Positions 52,198-60,351 of a stretch of DNA of 64,000 nt are shown here, piece after piece. A program made the translations under genes and the position numbers. Position 1 is the stretch's first letter; each line of letters begins with the position of its first letter. The stretch comes from Streptomyces sp. 1-11 (GTDB lineage: Bacteria > Actinomycetota > Actinomycetes > Streptomycetales > Streptomycetaceae): NCBI RefSeq assembly GCF_007176755.1, contig NZ_BJTV01000001.1, positions 248,001 through 312,000 on the forward strand, in the 5' to 3' direction. The notes below the pieces were generated by a model. That model worked only from the letters and a program-made list of their open reading frames with translations, ran no database searches and was not told where the DNA came from.

Positions 52198-52234
52198 ATG
52201 CATCTTGCATTAATTAGCCGAGCTAACTTACTAT
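52198..52234 (+). promoter_or_regulatory. MFS exporter promoter with palindromic operator-like sites
   Basis: A -35-like TTGCAT (52205-52210) and -10 TACTAT (52229-52234), 18 nt apart, form a plausible promoter. Two palindromes overlap it: ATGCA-TCT-TGCAT (52198-52210) and TTAGC-CGA-GCTAA (52214-52226), the latter filling the spacer. This is where a MarR/TetR repressor would bind, but no regulator gene is adjacent. The segment is strikingly AT-rich. Confidence 0.65.
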
Positions 52235-52275
52235 GTGCATAAGCCAACTATCTCCGACCGGGACGGGAGAAGCAC

Positions 52276-53499
52276 ATGGACTCCTTCGACGCGGGTGCCG
52301 GCGGCATCCTGCGACAGCCCAAGGCGGTGTGGGCCACGGCCGGCGCCTCCGTCGTCGCCTTCATGGGCATCGGCCTGGTCGACCCGATCCTGCCGTCCAT
52401 CGCGCAGGGCCTGCACGCCACACCCAGCCAGGTGTCCCTGCTCTTCACCTCCTACTTCCTGATCACCGCGGTGGCGATGCTGCTGACCGGTTTCGTCTCC
52501 AGCCGCATCGGCGGCCGCAAGACCCTGCTGCTCGGCCTCGCGTTCGTGATCGTCTTCGCGGCCCTGGCCGGCACCTCCGGCTCGGTCGGCCAGCTCGTCG
52601 GCTTCCGGGCGGGCTGGGGCCTCGGCAACGCGCTGTTCGTCTCCACCGCCCTCGCGGTGATCGTCGGCGCGGCGGCCGGGGGCAGCGCGGCGGCGATTTT
52701 GCTCTACGAGTCCGCCCTCGGCCTCGGCATGGCGTGCGGCCCGCTGCTCGGCGCGCTGCTCGGCAACATCAGCTGGCGCTACCCCTTCTTCGGCACGGCC
52801 ACGCTGATGGCGATCGGCTTCCTGTGCATCACGGCGTTCCTGAAGGAGCAGCCGAAGCCCGCCCGGAAGACCTCGATACTGGACCCGATCAAGGCGCTCG
52901 GTCACGGCGGCCTGGCCTCGGCGGCGGTCTCGGCGTTCTTCTACAACTACACGTTCTTCACGGTGCTGGCCTTCACGCCGTTCGTGCTGGACATGACCCC
53001 GTACCGCTCCGGCGCGGTGTTCTTCGCCTGGGGCCTGCTGCTCGCGGTCTTCTCGGTGATCGTGGCCCCGCGCATGCAGGCGCGGTTCGGTTCGCTGAAG
53101 GTGCTCGGCGGCTCGCTGCTGCTGCTCGCGGCGGACGTGCTGGTGCTCGGCTACGGCGACCACACCACGGCCGTCGTCTGCACGATCCTGTCCGGCGCCT
53201 TCATCGGCGTGAACAACACCGTCTACACCGAACTGGCCCTCGGCGTGTCGGACGCGCCGCGCCCGGTGGCGAGCGCGGGCTACAACTTCGTCCGCTGGTT
53301 CGCGGCCGCCGCCGCGCCCTACTTCGCGCCGAAGATCGAGGAGTGGACCGACATCCACATCCCGTTCGTGGTCGCGGCGGTCACCGCCGTGCTCGGCGCG
53401 GCCGTGGTCCTGGTACGGCGCCGGGCCCTCACCCACGAGGCGGAGGAGCTGGAGCCCCGGCACGCCTCCGAGGACGGCGTCGGCGTCTTCGCCAACTGA
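52276..53499 (+). CDS. Major facilitator superfamily exporter
   Basis: This 407-residue transporter has about twelve membrane helices. The MFS motif A-like loop occurs as GFVSSRIGGRKTLLLG (~75-90), and motif C-like glycine-rich helices (ESALGLGMACGPLLGALLG) are typical of drug/H+ antiporters. GGGAGAAG precedes the ATG. Palindromic sites in the promoter suggest repression relieved by a ligand, as for drug exporters. The substrate is unknown. Confidence 0.92.
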   Translation: MDSFDAGAGGILRQPKAVWATAGASVVAFMGIGLVDPILPSIAQGLHATPSQVSLLFTSYFLITAVAMLLTGFVSSRIGGRKTLLLGLAFVIVFAALAGTSGSVGQLVGFRAGWGLGNALFVSTALAVIVGAAAGGSAAAILLYESALGLGMACGPLLGALLGNISWRYPFFGTATLMAIGFLCITAFLKEQPKPARKTSILDPIKALGHGGLASAAVSAFFYNYTFFTVLAFTPFVLDMTPYRSGAVFFAWGLLLAVFSVIVAPRMQARFGSLKVLGGSLLLLAADVLVLGYGDHTTAVVCTILSGAFIGVNNTVYTELALGVSDAPRPVASAGYNFVRWFAAAAAPYFAPKIEEWTDIHIPFVVAAVTAVLGAAVVLVRRRALTHEAEELEPRHASEDGVGVFAN

Positions 53500-53529
53500 C
53501 CGTTTGTCAAAGGGCCTTGGTGAGCTTGC

Positions 53530-54126
53530 TCACTCGGGTGCGGCATCCAGCGGGACGGACCTGCGGGCGGGATCCCGCAGGTCCGTCCCGCTCGCCAGCC
53601 AGCGCTCCTGGAGGGCCTGCGCGCCGTGGACCCGTTTCCAGGCGGCCTCGTTGGGGGTCATCGGCAGCAGCGGCAGGAACCGCACCGGCTCCATCGGGTC
53701 GTCCAGCGCCAGGTCCTCGACGAGTCCGCCCGGCTCGCCCACCAGGACGGAGCTGAACGGGGCGCCGGGCCAGAGCGGTCCGCCGACGTCCAGGGACGCG
53801 CCCGGAGCCACCACCACACCCTCCACCTGCGGGGACGCGGCGAGCACGGCGAGCGGGCGGAGCACCTTGTCGGTGTCGGCGAGGGCTGCGCGCACCGACA
53901 GCACCAGCTCGGCGCGCGGACCCTTGACGGGGTCGGCGAGCATCGCCGTGGGGTCGGTCATGGGGTGGGCGGACATGCCGAGCGTGGCGTAGCGGACCAC
54001 ATCCCCCTCGTGGAACCGGAGCACCTCGATGCGGTCCGTACCGAGGAAGGTGACCGCGGCGCGCGCGTCCGGTTCGCCCAGCGCGGTGTTCAACCGTGCC
54101 TCGACCAGAGGAAGAACATCAACCAT
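53530..54126 (-). CDS. Suppressor-of-fused (SUFU) domain protein
   Basis: This 198-residue protein matches the bacterial SUFU-like domain: an N-terminal RFHEGDVVRYATLGMSAHPM segment (~36-55) and a later VGEPGGLVEDLALDD plus RFLPLLPMTPNEAAWKR. Bacterial members are frequently immunity-like or unknown proteins; no toxin gene is seen beside it. ATG 54126 has no ribosome-binding site; TATGCT (54133-54138) lies 6 nt upstream, suggesting a leaderless mRNA. Its 3' end contains a 19-bp hairpin. Confidence 0.75.
   Translation of the reverse strand: MVDVLPLVEARLNTALGEPDARAAVTFLGTDRIEVLRFHEGDVVRYATLGMSAHPMTDPTAMLADPVKGPRAELVLSVRAALADTDKVLRPLAVLAASPQVEGVVVAPGASLDVGGPLWPGAPFSSVLVGEPGGLVEDLALDDPMEPVRFLPLLPMTPNEAAWKRVHGAQALQERWLASGTDLRDPARRSVPLDAAPE
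53549..53592 (+). terminator. 19-bp hairpin embedded in the 3' coding end of the SUFU gene
   Basis: Perfect 19-bp arms (53549-53567 and 53574-53592) with a 6-nt loop. It lies 50 nt after the MFS stop, so it probably terminates the MFS transcript while also encoding the last residues of the convergent gene. Confidence 0.8.
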
Positions 54127-54138
54127 GCGGTGAGCATA

Positions 54139-54609
54139 GAACTCGTCAGCACCGGGCAAAGCTGCACCTTGACACCACGGGCTGCTGCTACGCTGAGCCG
54201 GTGGTTCGGGGCAGCACGCAGAAGCGTCGCTATCGAGTCCCGACGCTGAGACTCCCTTACGAGGGACCGGCCGGAGGAGGTGGGGCTGTCATGGATCGAA
54301 GTCGACCGTGCAGTACCACTCGCTCTTCCGGCTGCTGATCAATTCCCGGCTGGCCGCCGCCTTCCCTTTCGCGTCGTCGTTCGGAAGAGCACTTCGTCTC
54401 GCCTTGCCTGATCTGTCTGACCTGACCTGAATCAGTTCTGCGTCAGCAGCGAAGACGCCACCGCGACGGTGCGGTGCTCCCCGCTTTGTGGACGTGCCAA
54501 ACATCCTTCCCCGCCCGAACGCCGGGAAGACTCCGCAGGACGTCCCCATTCCGGGTAGTTCCACCCGTCGAAGCGCGCTTTCGCTGCCCGCCCGCGAAGG
54601 AGCCTGCCC
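54139..54609 (+). promoter_or_regulatory. Long leader of corA with a micro-ORF
   Basis: A TTGACA (54169-54174) lies near TACGCT (54189-54194), although the 14-nt spacing is short for a promoter. Downstream is an exceptional ribosome-binding site GGAGGAGG (54273-54280) in front of an ATG at 54291. About 400 nt of leader before a Mg2+/Co2+ transporter suggest regulation in the RNA, but I do not recognise an M-box or other named element. Confidence 0.5.
54291..54338 (+). CDS. 15-codon micro-ORF in the corA leader
   Basis: MDRSRPCSTTRSSGC, then stop. It is supported only by the very strong GGAGGAGG 10 nt upstream. Other frames starting at GTG 54280 or 54308 could instead be used. If translated, it may act as a leader peptide for corA. 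Confidence 0.35.
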   Translation: MDRSRPCSTTRSSGC

Positions 54610-55734
54610 ATGTCGATGATCCGCGACCTGCGCGCCGTGGTCCGCCCGTCGTCCCGCGTCTCGCCGCGCAAGGAGCAGAGCGCCCCGTACGACACCACGC
54701 GTGACCCCGCGACGCCCTCGGCCGTCGTCGACTGCGCCGTCTACCGCGACGGCGCCCGGGTGCGCAGCGCGGAGCCGCTGAGCCCGCAGGAGGCGATGCG
54801 GCTGGTGCGCCGCGACGGCGGGTTCGTGTGGATCGGGCTGCACGAGCCGACGGAGCCGGAATTCGCCGGTATCGCACGGGAGTTCGGGCTGCACCCGCTG
54901 GCCGTGGAGGACGCGGTGCAGGCCCACCAGCGGCCCAAGCTGGAGCGGTACGACGACTCGCTGTTCACCGTCTTCAAGACCATCCACTACGTCGAGCACG
55001 ACCGGCTCACCGCGACCAGCGAGGTGGTGGAGACCGGCGAGGTCATGTGCTTCACCGGCCGGGACTTCTTCATCACCGTCCGGCACGGCGGCCAGGGCTC
55101 GCTGCGGGCGCTGCGGCACCGGCTGCAGGACGACCCCGAGCTGCTCGCCAAGGGCCCCTCGGCCGTGCTGCACGCGATCGCGGACCACGTGGTGGACGGC
55201 TACATCGCGGTGGCCGACGCGGTGCAGGTCGACATCGACGAGGTGGAGACCGAGGTCTTCTCGCCGGGCCGCCGGGGCGGGGTCTCGCGCGGTGTGGACT
55301 CGGCGCGGATCTACCAGCTCAAGCGTGAGGTGCTGGAGTTCAAGCGGGCGGTGGCCCCGCTGCTGCGGCCCATGCAGCTGCTGAGCGAGCGGCCGATGCG
55401 GCTGGTCGACCCCGACATCCAGAAGTACTTCCGGGACGTCGCCGACCACCTCGCCCGGGTCCAGGAGCAGGTGCTGGGCTTCGACGAACTGCTCAACTCC
55501 ATCCTCCAGGCCAACCTGGCGCAGGCGTCCGTCGCGCAGAACGAGGACATGCGCAAGATCACCGCCTGGGCCGCGATCATCGCCGTGCCGACGATGGTGT
55601 GCGGGGTGTACGGGATGAACTTCAAGTACATGCCGGAGCTGCACTGGCGGTACGGCTACCCGGTGATCATGGGCGTCACGGTCGCCCTGTGCCTGGGCAT
55701 CCACCGCACCCTGAAGCGCAACGGCTGGCTGTGA
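54610..55734 (+). CDS. corA: CorA-family Mg2+/Co2+ transporter
   Basis: This 374-residue pentameric channel-type transporter has a large cytoplasmic N-terminal domain (HEPTEPEFAGIAREFGLHPL, LERYDDSLFTVFKTIHYV), a long helical stalk (~240-310) and two C-terminal membrane helices. The first ends in the selectivity motif YGMNF (GMN, ~335-337). AAGGAG lies 8 nt before the ATG. The positively charged C-terminus (LKRNGWL) is usual for the family. It takes up Mg2+ and possibly Co2+/Ni2+. Confidence 0.95.
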   Translation: MSMIRDLRAVVRPSSRVSPRKEQSAPYDTTRDPATPSAVVDCAVYRDGARVRSAEPLSPQEAMRLVRRDGGFVWIGLHEPTEPEFAGIAREFGLHPLAVEDAVQAHQRPKLERYDDSLFTVFKTIHYVEHDRLTATSEVVETGEVMCFTGRDFFITVRHGGQGSLRALRHRLQDDPELLAKGPSAVLHAIADHVVDGYIAVADAVQVDIDEVETEVFSPGRRGGVSRGVDSARIYQLKREVLEFKRAVAPLLRPMQLLSERPMRLVDPDIQKYFRDVADHLARVQEQVLGFDELLNSILQANLAQASVAQNEDMRKITAWAAIIAVPTMVCGVYGMNFKYMPELHWRYGYPVIMGVTVALCLGIHRTLKRNGWL

Positions 55735-55757
55735 CCGGCCCTGGTTAGGCTGGGCGC

Positions 55758-56273
55758 ATGACAAGCGAGCTGCTCGACCAGGCCCTCGTCGAGGAGGCCA
55801 CCAAGAAGTCCGGCCTCATCTGGGTCAAGGGCGCCGGGGCCCCGGCGGCGCGCGCGCTGTGGCACGTGTGGCACGAGGGCGCGGTGTGCCTGGTGGGCGA
55901 CGGACCCGGGGAGCAGCCGCTGACCGGCCTCGCCGACGGCGGCTCGGCCGAGGTGAGCGTGCGCAGCAAGGACAAGGGGGGCCGGCTGGTGACCTGGCGG
56001 GCCACCGTGTCGGAGCTGGGCGCCGGCTCGCCGGAGTGGGAGGCCGCGGTGGCCGAGCTGAAGGGCAAGCGGCTGAACGCCCCCGACGGCGAGGAGATGC
56101 CCGCGCGCTGGGCCCGGGAGTGCAGGGTGCTGCGCCTGGTGCCGGACGGGTCCCCGCTTCCGTTGCCCTCCGGGAGCCTGGCGGAGCGTCCGGTGCCGTC
56201 CCCGGCGACGACCCGCCGGCCGGCCCCGGCGGGCCTGCACCGCCTGCTGGCCGGGCGCCGGAAGAAACGCTAG
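55758..56273 (+). CDS. Conserved hypothetical protein (possible split-barrel fold)
   Basis: This 171-residue protein has unknown function. Residues ~15-130 have alternating strands with SGLIWVKGAGAPAARALWHV and SKDKGGRLVTWRATVSELG, vaguely like the FMN/F420-binding split barrel, but no cofactor motif is clear. The C-terminal ~35 residues are Pro/Arg-rich, ending RRKKR. It follows corA by 23 nt and is probably co-transcribed. Confidence 0.75.
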   Translation: MTSELLDQALVEEATKKSGLIWVKGAGAPAARALWHVWHEGAVCLVGDGPGEQPLTGLADGGSAEVSVRSKDKGGRLVTWRATVSELGAGSPEWEAAVAELKGKRLNAPDGEEMPARWARECRVLRLVPDGSPLPLPSGSLAERPVPSPATTRRPAPAGLHRLLAGRRKKR

Positions 56274-56290
56274 CGCCGGGGCGTGCGGGG

Positions 56291-57022
56291 CTACGACGTC
56301 GGCAGCTGCCTGCCGTAGTCGACCGTCTCGCCCTTGGCGGGCCGGGTCACGGTGAAGTCCTTGCCCCAGTCGGAGAAGGCCAGCGTGCCCGCGGAACCGG
56401 CGCGCACCAGGCGCAGCGGGTACGGCTTGCCGTCCAGGGAGACGTCCAGGGTGCCGCCGTCGCCGCCGTCGCCGGTGACGCGGATGGTGGGGGTACCCGC
56501 TGTCTCGTGGTGGCCGTCGGTCGCCAGCGAGCCGTGCAGGGTCAGCAGACCGTCGAGGAGGACGTCCTTGTCCGTGAAACCGCTGAACTTCTTGTACGCG
56601 GGGTCTCCTTGGGGCACCTTCACGTACTTGCCGTCGAGCTTGCCCGCCGCGGACTCGTCGCCGCCGTTCCAGAACCGCGCGTCGGCCTTCAGGTACAGCT
56701 GGGTGCCGATCCGCAGCAACCCGAAGGTGGCGCCTCGGGAGGTGACCGAGCCGGTGCCGCCGTCGTCCTTCAGCCGCATGTCCAGCCGGTACGTCCGGCC
56801 GCTGGTGACCACGGTCCCGGACAGCCGCACGGCGTGGGCCGCCTCCGCGGCGGCCCGGGTCTTCGCCTGGATCTCGCCGGCGGGCAGCTTGCCGACCCCG
56901 TTGGTCCCGGCGTCCGGATCGTCGCTGCACCCCGTCAGCACCGTCGCCGCCGTCACGGCCAGCGCGCATGTCGCGGTCACCAGCGCGGCCCGGCGAACAC
57001 GGCCCAGGGGCATCGCAGTCAC
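56291..57022 (-). CDS. LppX/LprG-like lipoprotein
   Basis: This 243-residue exported lipoprotein has a signal peptide (RRAALVTATCALAVTAATVLTGC) with lipobox LTGC at ~residue 31. The mature part resembles the LppX/LprAFG family: a half-barrel of long strands with RLSGTVVTSGRTYRLDMRL and the later GTPTIRVTGDGGDGGTLDVS. Mycobacterial relatives carry lipids across the periplasm; the Streptomyces role is unknown. Start: GTG 57022, with ATG 57013 as an alternative. Confidence 0.8.
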   Translation of the reverse strand: MTAMPLGRVRRAALVTATCALAVTAATVLTGCSDDPDAGTNGVGKLPAGEIQAKTRAAAEAAHAVRLSGTVVTSGRTYRLDMRLKDDGGTGSVTSRGATFGLLRIGTQLYLKADARFWNGGDESAAGKLDGKYVKVPQGDPAYKKFSGFTDKDVLLDGLLTLHGSLATDGHHETAGTPTIRVTGDGGDGGTLDVSLDGKPYPLRLVRAGSAGTLAFSDWGKDFTVTRPAKGETVDYGRQLPTS

Positions 57023-57211
57023 AGGAAGGGCTGCCTTTCTGACGGGTGCTGAGCGGCGTACGGCAGCGTACCGGGGGCCCGCCCGCCCGGCGGAGCCGGA
57101 CCGTCCGGACCGCCCACCAGGGCGTCTGCGATCGGTACGGGCTAGCCTGAAGCGCACGCGAGCGGGCAGAGAACAGCAATCCCACGCAAGGCGAGCAAAG
57201 GAAGCACAGTC

Positions 57212-58501
57212 ATGGCAGCCGGCGCCCCCCGGATCTTCGTCTCGCACCTCGCCGGGGTCCCCGTCTTCGATCCGAACGGCGACCAGGTGGGGCGCGTACG
57301 CGACCTGGTGGTCATGCTGCGCGTCGGGCGACGGCCCCCGCGCGTCCTCGGGCTGGTCGTCGAGCTGTCCACCCGGCGCCGCATCTTCCTGCCCATGACC
57401 CGGGTGACCGGCATCGAGTCCGGACAGGTCATCACCACCGGCGTGCTCAACGTGCGCCGTTTCGAGCAGCGGCCCACCGAGCGGCTGGTCTTCGGCGAAC
57501 TGCTGGACCGGCGGGTGAAGCTGGTGGAGAGCGACGAGGAGGTCACCGTCCTCGACCTGTCCGTGCAGCAGCTCCCCGCCCGCCGGGACTGGGAGATCGA
57601 CCGCGTCTTCGTGCGCAGGGGGCGCAGGGGCGGCGCCTTCCGCCGGGCCAAGGGCGAGACGCTGACCGTCGAGTGGTCGTCCGTCACCGGCTTCTCGCTC
57701 GAGGAGCACGGACAGGGCGCCGAGAACCTGCTCGCCACGTTCGAGCAGCTCCGCCCGGCCGACCTCGCCAACGTGCTGCACCACCTGTCCGCCAAGCGCC
57801 GCGCCGAGGTCGCCGCGGCCCTGGACGACGACCGGCTGGCCGACGTCCTGGAGGAGCTGCCGGAGGACGACCAGATCGAGATCCTCGGCAAGCTGGCCGA
57901 GGAGCGCGCGGCCGACGTCCTGGAGGCCATGGACCCGGACGACGCGGCCGACCTGCTGGCCGAACTGCCGGAGGCGGACAAGGAGCGGCTGCTGAGCCTG
58001 ATGAAGCCCGCCGACGCGGCCGACATGCGGCGCCTGATGTCCTACGAGGAGCACACCGCGGGCGGTCTGATGACCACCGAGCCGATCGTGCTGCGCCCGG
58101 ACGCCACCGTCGCCGACGCGCTCGCCCGGGTCCGCAACCAGGACCTCTCCCCCGCGCTCGCCGCCCAGGTCTACGTCTGCCGCCCGCCCGACGAGACCCC
58201 GACCGGCAAGTACCTGGGCACGGTCCACTTCCAGCGGCTGCTGCGCGACCCCCCGTACAGCCTGGTCAGCTCGCTGCTCGACGACGACCTGCAGCCCCTG
58301 GAGCCGGACGCCGCACTGCCGGTCGTCGCCGGCTTCTTCGCGACGTACGACATGGTGGCCGCCCCCGTGGTGGACGAGTCCGGCGCGCTGCTCGGCGCGG
58401 TGACCGTGGACGACGTCCTGGACCACATGCTGCCCGACGACTGGCGGGAGACGGAGTTCCACCTGGACGAGGGAGAGGAGGCGGCCACTCATGGTTCCTG
58501 A
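57212..58501 (+). CDS. MgtE-like regulatory protein without the channel domain (PRC barrel + MgtE_N + CBS)
   Basis: This 429-residue soluble protein has a PRC-barrel N-terminal domain (~8-80: FDPNGDQVGRVRDLVVMLR), an MgtE N-terminal superhelical domain (~170-275: LRPADLANVLHHLSAKRRAE, and repeated EELPEDD/AELPEAD turns that bind Mg2+ in MgtE), and a CBS pair (~285-415: MTTEPIVLRPDATVADALA). The five-helix MgtE pore is absent. A DUF1003 membrane protein gene overlaps its 3' end by 11 bp, so it may sense Mg2+ for that partner. CAAAGGAAG precedes the ATG. Confidence 0.9.
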   Translation: MAAGAPRIFVSHLAGVPVFDPNGDQVGRVRDLVVMLRVGRRPPRVLGLVVELSTRRRIFLPMTRVTGIESGQVITTGVLNVRRFEQRPTERLVFGELLDRRVKLVESDEEVTVLDLSVQQLPARRDWEIDRVFVRRGRRGGAFRRAKGETLTVEWSSVTGFSLEEHGQGAENLLATFEQLRPADLANVLHHLSAKRRAEVAAALDDDRLADVLEELPEDDQIEILGKLAEERAADVLEAMDPDDAADLLAELPEADKERLLSLMKPADAADMRRLMSYEEHTAGGLMTTEPIVLRPDATVADALARVRNQDLSPALAAQVYVCRPPDETPTGKYLGTVHFQRLLRDPPYSLVSSLLDDDLQPLEPDAALPVVAGFFATYDMVAAPVVDESGALLGAVTVDDVLDHMLPDDWRETEFHLDEGEEAATHGS

Positions 58502-59096
58502 GCGCGACACCGCGACCCGCGAGCGCAACCCGGCGGGCGCCACGGCCGCCCCCCGGCCCCGCACCCCCCGGCTGGACCAGCCGCGCCCGCCGAGGCGCCG
58601 GATCCTGCCCGAGTGGGACCCGGAGGCGTTCGGCCGGCTGTCGGAGCGGATCGCCCGGTTCCTCGGCACGGGCCGGTTCATCGTCTGGATGACGGTCGTC
58701 ATCATCCTGTGGGTGCTGTGGAACGTGGCCGCGCCGGCGGGGCTGCGCTTCGACCAGTACCCGTTCATCTTCCTGACCCTGATGCTGTCCCTGCAGGCCT
58801 CCTACGCGGCCCCGCTGATCCTGCTGGCGCAGAACAGGCAGGACGACCGCGACCGGGTCAACCTGGAGCAGGACCGCAAGCAGAACGAGCGGTCCATCGC
58901 CGACACCGAGTACCTGACCAGGGAGGTCGCCGCGCTGCGCACCGGCCTCGGCGAGGTGGCCACCCGCGACTGGATCCGCTCGGAGCTGCAGGACCTGGTG
59001 AAGGAGCTGGAGGAGCGGCGGCGCCACGACGGGCACGTCGTATTCCCGGCAGAGCGGGCGGAACGGTCGCCCGGACGTGACGCAGACGACCGCTGA
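58491..59096 (+). CDS. DUF1003 membrane protein
   Basis: This 201-residue protein has an Arg/Pro-rich N-terminus, two membrane helices (FIVWMTVVIILWVLWNVAAP and FIFLTLMLSLQASYAAPLIL, joined by a DQYPF loop) and a C-terminal coiled-coil (QNRQDDRDRVNLEQDRKQNE onwards). The family is widespread and functionally uncharacterised. Its start overlaps the MgtE-like gene, so the two are translated together. Confidence 0.9.
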   Translation: MVPERDTATRERNPAGATAAPRPRTPRLDQPRPPRRRILPEWDPEAFGRLSERIARFLGTGRFIVWMTVVIILWVLWNVAAPAGLRFDQYPFIFLTLMLSLQASYAAPLILLAQNRQDDRDRVNLEQDRKQNERSIADTEYLTREVAALRTGLGEVATRDWIRSELQDLVKELEERRRHDGHVVFPAERAERSPGRDADDR

Positions 59097-59139
59097 GGGG
59101 CTACCCGCGGGCCCCTCGAAGCGCCGTACCATCGTCTCT

Positions 59140-60273
59140 ATGGCTACGGAAGACGCGGTGCGCGAGGCACTGGCGACGGTGAACGACCCTGAGATCAACC
59201 GGCCCATCACCGAGCTGGGGATGGTCAAGTCGGTGGAGATCGGGGAGGACGGCGCGGTCGCGGTCACCGTGTACCTGACGGTCTCCGGCTGCCCGATGCG
59301 CGAGACGATCACCCAGCGGGTGACCGAGGCGGTCTCCCGGGTCGAGGGCGTCACCGGCGTCACCGTCTCGCTGGACGTGATGAGCGACGAGCAGCGCAAG
59401 GAGCTGGCGAACGCGCTGCGCGGCGGCCAGGCCGAGCGCGAGGTCCCCTTCGCCAAGCCGGGCAGCCTCACCCGGGTCTACGCGGTCGCCTCCGGCAAGG
59501 GCGGCGTCGGCAAGTCCTCCGTGACGGTCAACCTGGCCGCGGCGATGGCGGCCGACGGCCTGAAGGTCGGTGTCGTGGACGCCGACATCTACGGCCACAG
59601 CGTGCCGCGCATGCTGGGCGCGGACGGCCGTCCGACCCAGGTCGAGAACATGATCATGCCGCCGTCCGCGAACGGTGTGAAGGTCATCTCCATCGGCATG
59701 TTCACCCCGGGCAACGCGCCGGTCGTCTGGCGCGGCCCGATGCTGCACCGCGCGCTCCAGCAGTTCCTCGCGGACGTGTACTGGGGCGACCTCGACGTCC
59801 TGCTGCTCGACCTGCCGCCCGGCACCGGTGACATCGCGATCTCGGTCGCGCAGCTCGTCCCGAACGCCGAGATCCTGGTCGTGACGACGCCTCAGCAGGC
59901 GGCGGCCGAGGTCGCCGAGCGGGCCGGCTCCATCGCCGTGCAGACCCACCAGAAGATCGTCGGCGTGGTCGAGAACATGTCCGGCCTGCCCTGCCCGCAC
60001 TGCGGCGAGATGGTCGACGTCTTCGGCACCGGCGGCGGCCAGGCGGTCGCGGACGGCCTCACCCGCACCACGGGCGCGTCGGTCCCGGTGCTCGGCAGCA
60101 TCCCGATCGACGTCCGGCTGCGCGAGGGCGGCGACGAGGGCAAGCCGGTGGTCCTGAGCGACCCGGACTCCCCGGCGGGTTCGGCCCTGCGGGCCATCGC
60201 GGGGAAGCTGGGCGGCCGTCAGCGCGGCCTGTCGGGCCTGTCGCTGGGGCTGACCCCGAAGAACAAGTTCTGA
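59140..60273 (+). CDS. mrp: Mrp/ApbC-type iron-sulfur carrier ATPase
   Basis: This 377-residue P-loop protein loads [4Fe-4S] clusters on target proteins. The N-terminal MIP18/DUF59 domain (~1-85) has SGCPMRE. The ATPase domain has the deviant Walker A GKGGVGKSS (~123-131), the DADIYGHS switch, and the family CxxC pair in LPCPHCGEM (~288). ATG 59140 is supported by family alignment; there is no Shine-Dalgarno sequence, and TACCAT (59127-59132) lies 7 nt upstream, so the mRNA may be leaderless. A hairpin terminator follows. Confidence 0.94.
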   Translation: MATEDAVREALATVNDPEINRPITELGMVKSVEIGEDGAVAVTVYLTVSGCPMRETITQRVTEAVSRVEGVTGVTVSLDVMSDEQRKELANALRGGQAEREVPFAKPGSLTRVYAVASGKGGVGKSSVTVNLAAAMAADGLKVGVVDADIYGHSVPRMLGADGRPTQVENMIMPPSANGVKVISIGMFTPGNAPVVWRGPMLHRALQQFLADVYWGDLDVLLLDLPPGTGDIAISVAQLVPNAEILVVTTPQQAAAEVAERAGSIAVQTHQKIVGVVENMSGLPCPHCGEMVDVFGTGGGQAVADGLTRTTGASVPVLGSIPIDVRLREGGDEGKPVVLSDPDSPAGSALRAIAGKLGGRQRGLSGLSLGLTPKNKF

Positions 60274-60302
60274 GCCCGCTCGCGGCCGTCCGGCCCGGGA
60301 CG

Positions 60303-60332
60303 AAGGGGCGCCGAGCGGTACCGGCGCCCCTT
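60303..60332 (+). terminator. Bidirectional hairpin after mrp
   Basis: AAGGGGCGCC and GGCGCCCCTT form a 10-bp perfect stem (60303-60312 / 60323-60332) with a 10-nt loop, followed by TCG. It lies between convergent genes. Confidence 0.82.
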
Positions 60333-60351
60333 TCGTGTGCCCGCGGGTCCG

